DNA from: a virus
Direction: 5' to 3' (one strand)
Virus record (IMG/VR): IMGVR_UViG_3300007363_000119
Coordinates: 1 to 22,351 of that record
DNA length: 22,351 nt
Part shown: positions 14,117 through 21,165 of the stretch, one piece after another
Position numbering within the stretch: position 1 is the first letter of the stretch
Layout: every line of letters begins with the position of its first letter
Program-made: the position numbers and the translations under genes
The notes under the pieces: generated by a model
What the model saw: the letters and a program-made list of their open reading frames with translations, nothing else
Told to the model about the DNA's origin: nothing
Database searches by the model: none

Positions 14117-15336
14117 ACGATCATAAATTTATGGATGGAATACTGGATCAGGCTCAGGAGCAAATCAGCTCAAATACTGAGGTAGAAGCACCAGTAACAG
14201 AACAGGTTGAAACACAGACCACAGATGAGCAGCATGAGGATATCGCTGTAAAAGAAGCCCTTGAATCAAAAGAAGAAAAGAAAAAGCCATCAATCAGGGA
14301 TATGGCTAAAAAGGCACTTAAGGCAGAAACAGGCCAAAAAGAAGTGCCAGAAAAAGAAGAAGAAACAGAACAAGTCACTGACCAAGAAGCTGATACAGAC
14401 GTTGAAATAGAAGAAGAAGCGCACGCCGCAGAGCCTGCCGCCGAACCTATTAAACCTCCCGTATTTTGGTCAGCCGAAAGAAAGAAACTGTTTGAGAAAG
14501 CAGCACCGGAATTGCAAAAAGTAATTGCGGACCGTGAGCTTGAACTTCAACAGCAGATTAGTCGGGCAGCTAGGGAAGGAAGTAACGGAAGCTATGAAAA
14601 GCGTTTTTATGAAGATTTTGAATCGCCAGAGGCAGCAAACCTTCATAAAGCGAAACTTAAAGCTCAGGGCATTAACGATCCTATAGCAGAATTACATCGC
14701 TATAGAGCATGGGACAGAGTAGTAGAGGCTGATCCTTTAGCAGTATGCGCTGACCTTCTAAGAAAAAATGGCTATTCACCGCATGACCTTCTAAACGAAG
14801 CAAGCGAGGTACAAAGAGAACCAAACCAGTATCAGGATCCAAGAGTTGATGAGGCTATTAAGCGTGCCGAAGCAGCTGAAAAGAGGATGCAGGAATGGGA
14901 AGCTAATCAAGAGATCGCCAGAAAGGCTCAGTTCGTCAATTCCTTTAAAGAGGGATTAGACTCAACAGGGCAAAAGAGGAAGGATTTCTGCGAGCTTTAT
15001 TCATTCCAGATTGATCAGGCTTTTCAGAATGCAAAGGCAGAATATCCAATGGCTACAGATGAGCAGCTATTAGATCATGCTTATGAAAGTGTAAAGGCAG
15101 CAGTGAGCCAGTTTCACGGAGCATCAGCAGCGCCAAAACCAGAAGTTAAACCACAGCCAACTAAAGAAGAAAGAATTGCTAATGCAAAGAAAGCTTCAGC
15201 AGCTGCAAGCAAATCTTTTGGCGGACCTAATACCGGAACAGTTTCTCAGAAACCTCGTTTAAAAGGAAAAAACTTTAGCGAGAAATTTGATAGCGCATTT
15301 GAAATAGCCGCAGCAAGGGTAAATTCAGCGCACTAA
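14113..15336 (+). CDS. Scaffolding protein
   Basis: This 407-residue protein lies just upstream of the major capsid gene, as scaffolds do. It has a long acidic, Glu/Thr-rich disordered N-terminus (1-112), then PPVFWSAERKKLFEKAAPELQKVIADRE (115-142), a block typical of scaffold proteins in many podoviruses. A helical, coiled-coil-rich middle (about 140-330) follows, then an Ala/Lys/Pro-rich tail and a short C-terminal helix (NFSEKFDSAFEIAAARVN), which may be the capsid-binding end. Scaffolds guide prohead assembly and then leave. No protease motif is visible. ATGA overlap with the preceding gene. Confidence 0.75.
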   Translation: MNDHKFMDGILDQAQEQISSNTEVEAPVTEQVETQTTDEQHEDIAVKEALESKEEKKKPSIRDMAKKALKAETGQKEVPEKEEETEQVTDQEADTDVEIEEEAHAAEPAAEPIKPPVFWSAERKKLFEKAAPELQKVIADRELELQQQISRAAREGSNGSYEKRFYEDFESPEAANLHKAKLKAQGINDPIAELHRYRAWDRVVEADPLAVCADLLRKNGYSPHDLLNEASEVQREPNQYQDPRVDEAIKRAEAAEKRMQEWEANQEIARKAQFVNSFKEGLDSTGQKRKDFCELYSFQIDQAFQNAKAEYPMATDEQLLDHAYESVKAAVSQFHGASAAPKPEVKPQPTKEERIANAKKASAAASKSFGGPNTGTVSQKPRLKGKNFSEKFDSAFEIAAARVNSAH

Positions 15337-15356
15337 TTTCTCATTACAATGAGGAA
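15337..15356 (+). promoter_or_regulatory. Hairpin overlapping the SD of the major capsid gene
   Basis: An inverted repeat of eight pairs (one T-G) with a four-base loop (TACA, 15345-15348) fills most of the 30-base gap between scaffold and capsid genes. Its right arm contains GAGGA (15351-15355), the only SD-like run before the ATG at 15367. It may stabilise the capsid mRNA end or modulate initiation. Confidence 0.45.
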
Positions 15357-15366
15357 TTTAATTTAA

Positions 15367-16341
15367 ATGACAAGTCCAAATGCAAATTTTGCTGGTGACC
15401 TGTTATCGACAACAGCACAGCTGTTACAAGATGACCTGTTTGACCAGATTTTAACTAAAAATGCTACTACCGCAGTACTAAAAGAAAATGGAATGGTGAC
15501 TGGTGGTGATTGGGGTATCTCAATCGCTATTCCAATCATGTATGCCGAAAACGGATCTTACTTCAGGTATTCAGGCTCTCAGCAGCTTAATACTAGTTCA
15601 AATGAAGTATTTAGCGTGTTTCAGTATGAACCAAAGCAGATTGCTTTGAACGTACAGGCAAACGGCAGGGAAATACACCAGAACAGAGGTCCGGGGCAGA
15701 ACAGAAATCTAGTTAAAGCTAGGTTTATGAATGCCAAAACTACCTTTGAAAATCAGTTCAATATCGATGTCCTATCAGCTGGTTTACTTTCAAATCAGAT
15801 TGGTGGACTTCAGCAGTTAATCTCTGCTGACGGTACAGGAACAGTAGGAGGTGTTTCACGCTCTGCTTATTCTTTCGCAAAGAATCAGTTCTACAGAGCT
15901 ACTACTGACGGCGGCGCTGCACTAAGTGCATCAAATATCATCACCTACATGGATAGGCTTGATATTCTATTGCAGTCTTACAAAGCGAACATTACAGCAA
16001 TCGTATCTGATAATGACAGTTATCAGTATTACGAAGCTACTGTACATCCGCTTCAGAGATTAGCACCAACAGAAGGAACACTAGGAAAACTAGGATTCAG
16101 AACTTATCAGTACAAACAGGCTGAAGTAGTTCTTGAGCCAACAGTATCCGGTATGCCTTCAAAAACTCAGTACTGGCTAGATCCAGAAGTGTTAGAGCTT
16201 TGCTTTTATAACGGAAGAAACCTAACAAGATTGGATACTCGCTATTCATTTAACCAAGACGCACAGATCGAATATCTGGCATGGATGGGTAACCTGACTG
16301 CTAAGAATTTCCGACGCCTTGGAACTTTAAACAACGACTAA
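15367..16341 (+). CDS. Major capsid protein
   Basis: This 324-residue protein, in the position after the scaffold, has features of HK97-fold coat proteins of podoviruses. An N-terminal helix (LLSTTAQLLQDDLFDQIL) is followed by the strand-rich stretch SVFQYEPKQIALNVQANGREIHQNRG (about 93-118). A long spine-helix candidate (NLVKARFMNAKTTFENQFNIDVL) leads into a loop with GTGTVGGVSRSAY, and the C-terminus ends in TRYSFNQDAQIEYLAWMGNLTAKNFRRLG. It would form the icosahedral shell. The leader has only a weakly spaced SD inside a hairpin, unusual for the most abundant virion protein. Confidence 0.8.
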   Translation: MTSPNANFAGDLLSTTAQLLQDDLFDQILTKNATTAVLKENGMVTGGDWGISIAIPIMYAENGSYFRYSGSQQLNTSSNEVFSVFQYEPKQIALNVQANGREIHQNRGPGQNRNLVKARFMNAKTTFENQFNIDVLSAGLLSNQIGGLQQLISADGTGTVGGVSRSAYSFAKNQFYRATTDGGAALSASNIITYMDRLDILLQSYKANITAIVSDNDSYQYYEATVHPLQRLAPTEGTLGKLGFRTYQYKQAEVVLEPTVSGMPSKTQYWLDPEVLELCFYNGRNLTRLDTRYSFNQDAQIEYLAWMGNLTAKNFRRLGTLNND

Positions 16342-16356
16342 GGGAGGAAATAGAAA

Positions 16357-16905
16357 ATGGCATTATCAGGAATTTTTCCAGTAACAATAGCTCAGGCACA
16401 GTTTGAGCAGACATACACAGCGATCAATGGGGATGACAAATCATTTCCCGGCTGGAAGCTAGGTGATGTTTGTATCGATAACTTGGGCGGTCAGTGGATT
16501 TTCGTCAAAGCAGGCGAACTTCTAACGCAGTATTCGCTATGTGTAGTTCTTAACTCATCACTTGAGGATGGAACTTACGTGGCAAACATGGTCGAAGCAG
16601 CAGACATAGCAACAGGACCTAAGATACTTGGTGTCAATCAGGTAGCTATAGCATCCGGTTCTTATGGCTGGTTACATCGTGGTCCCGGTGGACGTTACGG
16701 ATCTGGTCTTAAAATCAGAGCTGAAAACGCAACTAAGGGAGCACTTCTACATCCGCTGTCTGGTACAGCTGGTGCAGTAGACGATGCAAACGTGGATGAA
16801 GGCGTTATTGCAGGACTTCAGACTTTAGTAACTACAACTACTTTAACAGCAGTTGAGTACATAGCTACTACTATTCTGACTTGCAACCTAACAGAAGTCG
16901 ACTAA
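16357..16905 (+). CDS. Putative capsid decoration protein
   Basis: A 182-residue beta-rich, acidic protein directly after the major capsid gene, with a strong GGGAGG SD at 16342-16347. Repeated short strands and turns (GDVCIDNLGGQWIFVKAG, ILGVNQVAIASGSYGWLHRGP, then KGALLHPLSGTAGAV) fit the gpD/DUF2190-like decoration proteins that stabilise expanded capsids. The intrinsic terminator right after it implies high-level co-expression with the capsid protein. The function is inferred from position and composition. Confidence 0.6.
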   Translation: MALSGIFPVTIAQAQFEQTYTAINGDDKSFPGWKLGDVCIDNLGGQWIFVKAGELLTQYSLCVVLNSSLEDGTYVANMVEAADIATGPKILGVNQVAIASGSYGWLHRGPGGRYGSGLKIRAENATKGALLHPLSGTAGAVDDANVDEGVIAGLQTLVTTTTLTAVEYIATTILTCNLTEVD

Positions 16906-16920
16906 CAGCTAACTTTTAAA

Positions 16921-16949
16921 GGGGCTGTTAATTCAGCCCCGATTTTTTT
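16921..16949 (+). terminator. Rho-independent terminator after capsid and decoration genes
   Basis: GGGGCTG (16921-16927) pairs perfectly with CAGCCCC (16934-16940) around the loop TTAATT. A run of seven T (16943-16949) follows one GA step. It lies in the gap between the decoration gene and the next gene and is the only strong terminator I see in the window. Confidence 0.9.
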
Positions 16950-16959
16950 AGGGGAAAAT

Positions 16960-17676
16960 ATGGCAATTCAGAAACCGGGCATTAAAGGTCTTACCTATCA
17001 GGAAGATTATCAGCTAACAGACGACACACCGCCGACAGGCTGTCAGGTTCGTTTCTCAGTTGAGAAGGTCTACATGGTTGCAAAATCCAAAGAAGAAAAA
17101 AGGAGAGTCTATCAGGACTTTGTTTATATTAATTGGGTTAATGAACTAGGACGATCTACAGGCAGAGCCAGAATAAATGATGAAGTAAAATTCAACGAAG
17201 AAACTGGCAAATGGGACATTATCGCTCTGGATATACCTCAGAGAAGCCATATTACGCTTTTTCAGGATGAATGGAACATGTTCTATGACGGAATGCACTC
17301 AGAAGTTGCAGGCACTCCGCTGGCACTATTATTCCCATACAATCCTACAAGAGAGGACGTTTATAAAGCCTATCATATTACAACAATCGAGCAGCTTGAG
17401 AAATTAACTGATTCAGATTGTCAGCAGATTGGTATGGGGGCACTTGATGACCGCAATAAGGCCAGAAAATACATGAATAGTATTAACGGCAATATCGGCG
17501 CAATCGAGTTTAACGCTGCTTTAGCTGAAAAGGATTCAGAAATCAGTTCTTTGAAAGGTCAGTTAGCTGATCTATCTGAGAAGTTTGCAAAGTTCTTAGA
17601 AGCTCACAGCGAAAAGGAAGAAAAAGTTATTCCAGCTAAAAAATCAAAAGTTAAACAAGAAATAACAGGAGCATAA
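16960..17676 (+). CDS. Conserved virion protein with C-terminal coiled coil
   Basis: This 238-residue protein resembles a phage family often located after the capsid genes. Its beta-rich first half contains QDFVYINWVNELGRSTGRA. GTPLALLFPYNPTREDVYKAYHITTIEQLEKLTDSDCQQIGMGALDDRNKARKYM (118-172) forms a helix-hairpin-like module, with short helices arranged as in HhH-type elements. A coiled coil (about 187-215) and a Lys-rich tail follow. It may be a minor head or head-completion protein that contacts DNA. AGGGG before the ATG is the SD. It is the first gene after the terminator, so it needs readthrough or an unseen promoter. Confidence 0.6.
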   Translation: MAIQKPGIKGLTYQEDYQLTDDTPPTGCQVRFSVEKVYMVAKSKEEKRRVYQDFVYINWVNELGRSTGRARINDEVKFNEETGKWDIIALDIPQRSHITLFQDEWNMFYDGMHSEVAGTPLALLFPYNPTREDVYKAYHITTIEQLEKLTDSDCQQIGMGALDDRNKARKYMNSINGNIGAIEFNAALAEKDSEISSLKGQLADLSEKFAKFLEAHSEKEEKVIPAKKSKVKQEITGA

Positions 17677-17680
17677 GAAA

Positions 17681-18175
17681 ATGAAACAAGTATTACTATC
17701 ATTAATATTAATATTAGGACTTGCTACAGCTGCAAATGCACAGCCAACAGCACAGGATCTATCTAATGGATGCGGATTACCAGAAGTAAATTGTACATCC
17801 AAAATAATAGATTTAACTGATGGCAGTTCACCGGGTGAGTTTACAAGTTTAGAAGCAACAGAAAGCTTGCTTGCAAGTTCTGAAACAGTTGCAGGTGCAG
17901 GAACAACCGTAGCAGATGCAGCGCAGCTATCAGCTACAAAGATAGTTCATAGGATAACTGGAGCTAATGGCACAGTCGGCTGGAAGATGTCAGCTAGTAT
18001 GCCAGTGAATTCAGTTCAAATCTTACTGAATACTACAGCTGGTGTAGCAAAGATTTATGCAGAGTCAGGCGGCACTGTAAACGGTGGTTCAGCAGATGCG
18101 GCTTTTTCTGCCTTAACAGGCATTAAACCGATTATTTGCATAAAAACAGCAGCATTAACTTATTTGTGTGCATAA
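17681..18175 (+). CDS. Exported virion-region protein with Sec signal peptide
   Basis: This 164-residue protein has a textbook signal peptide: MKQ, the hydrophobic core VLLSLILILGLATA, then a signal peptidase I site ANA before Q21. The mature part is small, beta-rich and Ala/Thr/Gly-rich (GWKMSASMPVNSVQILLNTTAGVAKIYAESGGTVNGGSADAAF, about 100-142), like small phage structural beta-sandwich domains. It carries four cysteines (C31, C38, C153, C163) that could form two disulfides in the periplasm. An SD (AGGAG) is present upstream. Export is unusual for a gene in a head-morphogenesis cluster. It may act in the envelope or be a structural protein with a hydrophobic N-terminus. Confidence 0.6.
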   Translation: MKQVLLSLILILGLATAANAQPTAQDLSNGCGLPEVNCTSKIIDLTDGSSPGEFTSLEATESLLASSETVAGAGTTVADAAQLSATKIVHRITGANGTVGWKMSASMPVNSVQILLNTTAGVAKIYAESGGTVNGGSADAAFSALTGIKPIICIKTAALTYLCA

Positions 18176-18178
18176 AAC

Positions 18179-19249
18179 ATGAAAAAATTACTAATTGCCT
18201 TATCCTTACTTATACCGTCTATCGCTCTTGCTGAATTTCCGGGGATAGTTAATAGCTCACAAGCTACACTATACGGATCTCAGCAAGAGTCCGGCCCTTT
18301 AGCAATGGACACTAAGGGCAATCTTTACGCAAGAGTTATAGACGGAGGCTCCGGCCTGTCTCAGTCTGTTATTCCTGTTAGTAATAATACAAGCCTTAAT
18401 GGGCTTGGCACAGCGCCTATAGGATACGCAAGGGCTACTACTGATGCTGCGGAGGCTGGGTCAACTACTACGGTTATTAACGCCACAGCGCATAGCGCTA
18501 GGGTAGGAGATGTTATTCAGTTTACTTCGGGAACTGCTACAAATTTAGATGCATGGTCTCCAGTAAGTGCAGTAACAGCAAATACCATAACTGTCTCGCA
18601 TGCATTTCCCTCAACAGTAGCAGCCTCAGATGGTTTTTATATTTTACGACCGGGGCCACTTTATACATCAGATCCGAGATTGACAGGCACAGGGGCAGGG
18701 TTACAGGTTTCTATTGATTCTGGGTATCAGACCACAGCAAGTGGTATCCTTAAGTTAGAAGACGCAGCCCATACAACAGGGGATGCAGGGGTTTCAGCTT
18801 TAGCTGTTAATTTAGGAAGTGCAGCTTTTGCAGCAACCGGAGCAGCTAATGATTATGTACAGTTTATTCAAGATGCAGACGGCAGAACAGCGGTAAATCC
18901 ATTCGGTGCTAATACTTCTAACTTTTGGAATGGTTGCGGAACTGCAACAGCTACAACATCAGACGTAGCAATTAAAGCTTCTGGTGGTGGTGGTGTAAGA
19001 AACTATGTAACTTCTGTCACTTGTGCTAGTTCAGATGCAGATAACGCAACTAATATAAATTTCAAAGACGGCTCTACAGTCGTGGCAGTAGGCGGTGTTA
19101 ATCAGATGGCTACAACTTCAGCCGGAACATTCTCAGCAGTTTTTTCAACCCCGATTAGAGGCACAGCAGCAACAGCATTCAACTTCAATACAGCGGTATC
19201 AACATCAAGTGTTATTTGCTGTGCAACTGGATTTACAAGCTCAAACTAA
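18179..19249 (+). CDS. Exported phage structural-like protein with Sec signal peptide
   Basis: This 356-residue protein again starts with a signal peptide: MKK, LLIALSLLIPSIA, cleavage after ALA at residue 18. The mature chain has a module seen in phage structural proteins (STTTVINATAHSARVGDVIQFTSGTA, about 94-119, then ANTITVSHAFPSTVAASDGFYILRP). Its C-terminal beta domain (RNYVTSVTCASSDADNATNINFKDGSTVVAVGG, then TPIRGTAATAFNFNTA) includes cysteines. No enzyme motif is seen. It starts three bases after the previous stop with no SD, so it is coupled to the first exported protein. The two genes probably form a functional pair. Confidence 0.6.
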   Translation: MKKLLIALSLLIPSIALAEFPGIVNSSQATLYGSQQESGPLAMDTKGNLYARVIDGGSGLSQSVIPVSNNTSLNGLGTAPIGYARATTDAAEAGSTTTVINATAHSARVGDVIQFTSGTATNLDAWSPVSAVTANTITVSHAFPSTVAASDGFYILRPGPLYTSDPRLTGTGAGLQVSIDSGYQTTASGILKLEDAAHTTGDAGVSALAVNLGSAAFAATGAANDYVQFIQDADGRTAVNPFGANTSNFWNGCGTATATTSDVAIKASGGGGVRNYVTSVTCASSDADNATNINFKDGSTVVAVGGVNQMATTSAGTFSAVFSTPIRGTAATAFNFNTAVSTSSVICCATGFTSSN

Positions 19250-19252
19250 CCA

Positions 19253-19381
19253 ATGAAAACCCTAAGCTATATAACTGAAGGAATGTACATAGCAGGAGCT
19301 GGATTATTATTTCTTATATTAATAATCCCATTAATGGCAGGGGCTTTTCTTTATTCGATTGCGGAGAGTAGGTTTGAATGA
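19253..19381 (+). CDS. 42-residue single-pass membrane protein
   Basis: ATG at 19253, three bases after the upstream stop, opens a short frame ending at TGA 19379-19381, which overlaps the next gene's ATG (ATGA). The peptide has a short polar start (MKTLSYITEGMY), one long hydrophobic segment (about 13-36) and a charged end (AESRFE). It fits a small inner-membrane protein. It could be holin-like or a partner of the two exported proteins, but a single segment alone does not define a holin. Coupled start and stop at both ends make it a credible gene. Confidence 0.55.
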   Translation: MKTLSYITEGMYIAGAGLLFLILIIPLMAGAFLYSIAESRFE

Positions 19382-20631
19382 CAATACTTTCCATAGCTCA
19401 AAGATGCGCCGAACGATTACAGATAACTAATCCGGCTACTTTTGTAGGATCATCAAACAATAACTATATCCTTCTATTAGCAATGATTAGAAGGGCTATA
19501 GATGAGATATCAAACGAGTTTGAATGGCCTGAACTTACAAGCTTTTATGAGTTTAAACTAATCGATGGGCAGACAAATTATCCGCTTCCCTATGACTTTG
19601 ACAGAAGGATTAACGAAACTTTATGGAATAAGGATCAGCACTGGCCTTTAATCGGACCAGTAACAGCTCAAGTCTGGGAGCAGTACATTAATGGATTTAT
19701 TACCACACTTCCACGCCAAAGATTCAGAGTAGTAGGGGCATCAGATAATCAATTTTATATTAATCCAACTCCTGACGGTTTAGACGGCCAAAGAATAGTT
19801 TATGAGTACATTAATAGATCAAAAGTCAGGCCAGTAGCATGGGCGGCTAACACTGCTTATACGACTTCAAGCTATGTCTGGTTTAACGGCTTAATCCTTA
19901 AAGGTGCTGTAAATGGAACATCAAACGCAGATGCCGGGCAACCTCCAGTTTATGGAATTGACAACACTACAAGATGGGATCCAATCCCTGATTATGTAGC
20001 AAGCCAAGTTTATTATAAGGAGCAATTAGTATATGCGAATTCTAAGGTATATAAAGTTACTACTTCGGGTCTTTCGTCGGCGAGTTCTCCGTCCGTTACT
20101 TCGGGATCTGAGACGCTAGGAACGGCAGTATTTGAATATCAGGCAACACCTTCAGCATGGGCAGGCGGTACATCCTATTCAGACGGTGATTATGCTGTAG
20201 CTAATTCTCATGCCCTTAAATGCATTCAGGATGGAACTTCAGGAAGATTAGCACCTAAGTTTTACGCAGTTTACGGAGCAGTTACCACCTCAACAGGTCA
20301 ACTAGCACCTCCAACTATAACTAAAAAGATAGCTGACGGCGCAGGAACTTTAGTCTGGGATGTTTACGAAAATGAATACACAATTTCCGCTGATACAGAT
20401 GAAGTAAAAATCAATGAGCAGATAATTATAGACGGTGCGTGCTGGAGGTTCTTACAAGCCAGAGGCTTTGAGTATGCAGAAGATAAAAGAATTGCAGATA
20501 TTCAAAAAGAAGCGATTAAAGCGAATAAAATAGGAGCTTCTACAGTAGCAATGAACTATCAGGCTTATGCTTGGCCGTGGGCGATTGGCTGGTGGTCTTA
20601 TCCTAGTGGTGACTATAACCCGCCGAGTTAA
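19378..20631 (+). CDS. Head-tail adaptor-like protein with three inserted repeats
   Basis: This 417-residue protein resembles podoviral adaptor proteins. A helical N-terminus (TILSIAQRCAERLQI, then LLLAMIRRAIDEISNEFEWPEL, 31-53) and a C-terminal helical part (EVKINEQIIIDGACWRFLQARGFEYAEDKRIADIQKEAIKAN, about 342-383) would form the adaptor core. Between them, at about 153-201, 206-256 and 259-330, sit three related repeats with the pattern W-x(3)-T-x-Y ... YxVxxxG ... GTS, like small carbohydrate-binding modules. These could project from the tail and touch the host surface. It ends with YNPPS. The ATGA overlap with the membrane peptide gene fixes the start. Confidence 0.6.
   Translation: MTILSIAQRCAERLQITNPATFVGSSNNNYILLLAMIRRAIDEISNEFEWPELTSFYEFKLIDGQTNYPLPYDFDRRINETLWNKDQHWPLIGPVTAQVWEQYINGFITTLPRQRFRVVGASDNQFYINPTPDGLDGQRIVYEYINRSKVRPVAWAANTAYTTSSYVWFNGLILKGAVNGTSNADAGQPPVYGIDNTTRWDPIPDYVASQVYYKEQLVYANSKVYKVTTSGLSSASSPSVTSGSETLGTAVFEYQATPSAWAGGTSYSDGDYAVANSHALKCIQDGTSGRLAPKFYAVYGAVTTSTGQLAPPTITKKIADGAGTLVWDVYENEYTISADTDEVKINEQIIIDGACWRFLQARGFEYAEDKRIADIQKEAIKANKIGASTVAMNYQAYAWPWAIGWWSYPSGDYNPPS
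20614..20631 (+). repeat. 3' end repeat of the adaptor gene, left copy
   Basis: TATAACCCGCCGAGTTAA encodes the final NPPS and stop. From 20616 it matches 21148-21163 (TAACCCACCAAGTTAA) at 14 of 16 bases. The pair brackets the HNH gene. Confidence 0.5.
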
Positions 20632-20635
20632 GTTT

Positions 20636-21163
20636 ATGTTTAAGAAATATAACGAACAAAAAAGCAAAAAAGCATTCCTTGAAAAGATTGAACGAGACGA
20701 ATCAGGCTGCTGGAATTGGAGTGCCTCCATGAAAAAGTTTGGTTATGGGCGTGCTAGCTATATGGGAAAACACGATCTCATGGCACATAGGGTATCTTGG
20801 ATGATATTTCGAGGCGAGATTCCTAAAGGGCTATACGTCTGCCATAAATGTGACAATAGAAAATGCGTTAAGCCTTCACATCTTTTCTTAGGGACGCATG
20901 ATGACAACATGAGAGACGGAGTAATAAAGAAACGTTTTTTAAGTGGTGAAAAAAGAAAGTTAGCTAATAACCCTAGAAAGGGAGAGGCTCACCATAATTC
21001 AAAACTTTCAGCCGAACAAGCTTTAAAAATTATTGAACTAAAGAAGGAGGGAAAAAGTTATACCGAGATCACATCTTTGATTGGTACTAATAGAGGAACG
21101 GCCTGCGATGTTGTATGCGGGCGCACATGGAGCCATGTTACAAACATTAACCCACCAAGTTAA
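20636..21163 (+). CDS. Free-standing HNH homing endonuclease
   Basis: This 175-residue protein has an HNH_3-type nuclease domain: GCWNW at 24-28, GYGR at 36-39, AHRVSW at 50-55, and VCHKCDNRKCVKPSHLFLGTHDDNMRD (68-94), with H70 and H82 and zinc-type cysteines C69, C72 and C77. A C-terminal helix-turn-helix follows (SAEQALKIIELKKEGKSYTEITSLIG, 125-150). Such enzymes cut an allele lacking the insertion and spread by repair. I use the ATG at 20636, four bases after the adaptor stop. The same frame extends up to 20567 but only inside the adaptor gene. It ends in NPPS, the same four residues as its upstream neighbour. It is an insertion in the virion cluster and not a structural gene. Confidence 0.85.
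   Translation: MFKKYNEQKSKKAFLEKIERDESGCWNWSASMKKFGYGRASYMGKHDLMAHRVSWMIFRGEIPKGLYVCHKCDNRKCVKPSHLFLGTHDDNMRDGVIKKRFLSGEKRKLANNPRKGEAHHNSKLSAEQALKIIELKKEGKSYTEITSLIGTNRGTACDVVCGRTWSHVTNINPPS
21148..21163 (+). repeat. 3' end repeat, right copy, at the end of the HNH gene
   Basis: TAACCCACCAAGTTAA differs from 20616-20631 by two transitions and is followed by AC and the ATG of the next virion gene. It probably represents the original adaptor/next-gene junction duplicated or captured by the HNH insertion. Confidence 0.5.
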
Positions 21164-21165
21164 AC

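Noticed and set aside
20567-20635. A longer start for the HNH homing endonuclease
   Set aside because: The extra 23 codons lie inside the adaptor gene and do not look like part of an HNH protein. The ATG at 20636 just after the adaptor stop is a natural start.
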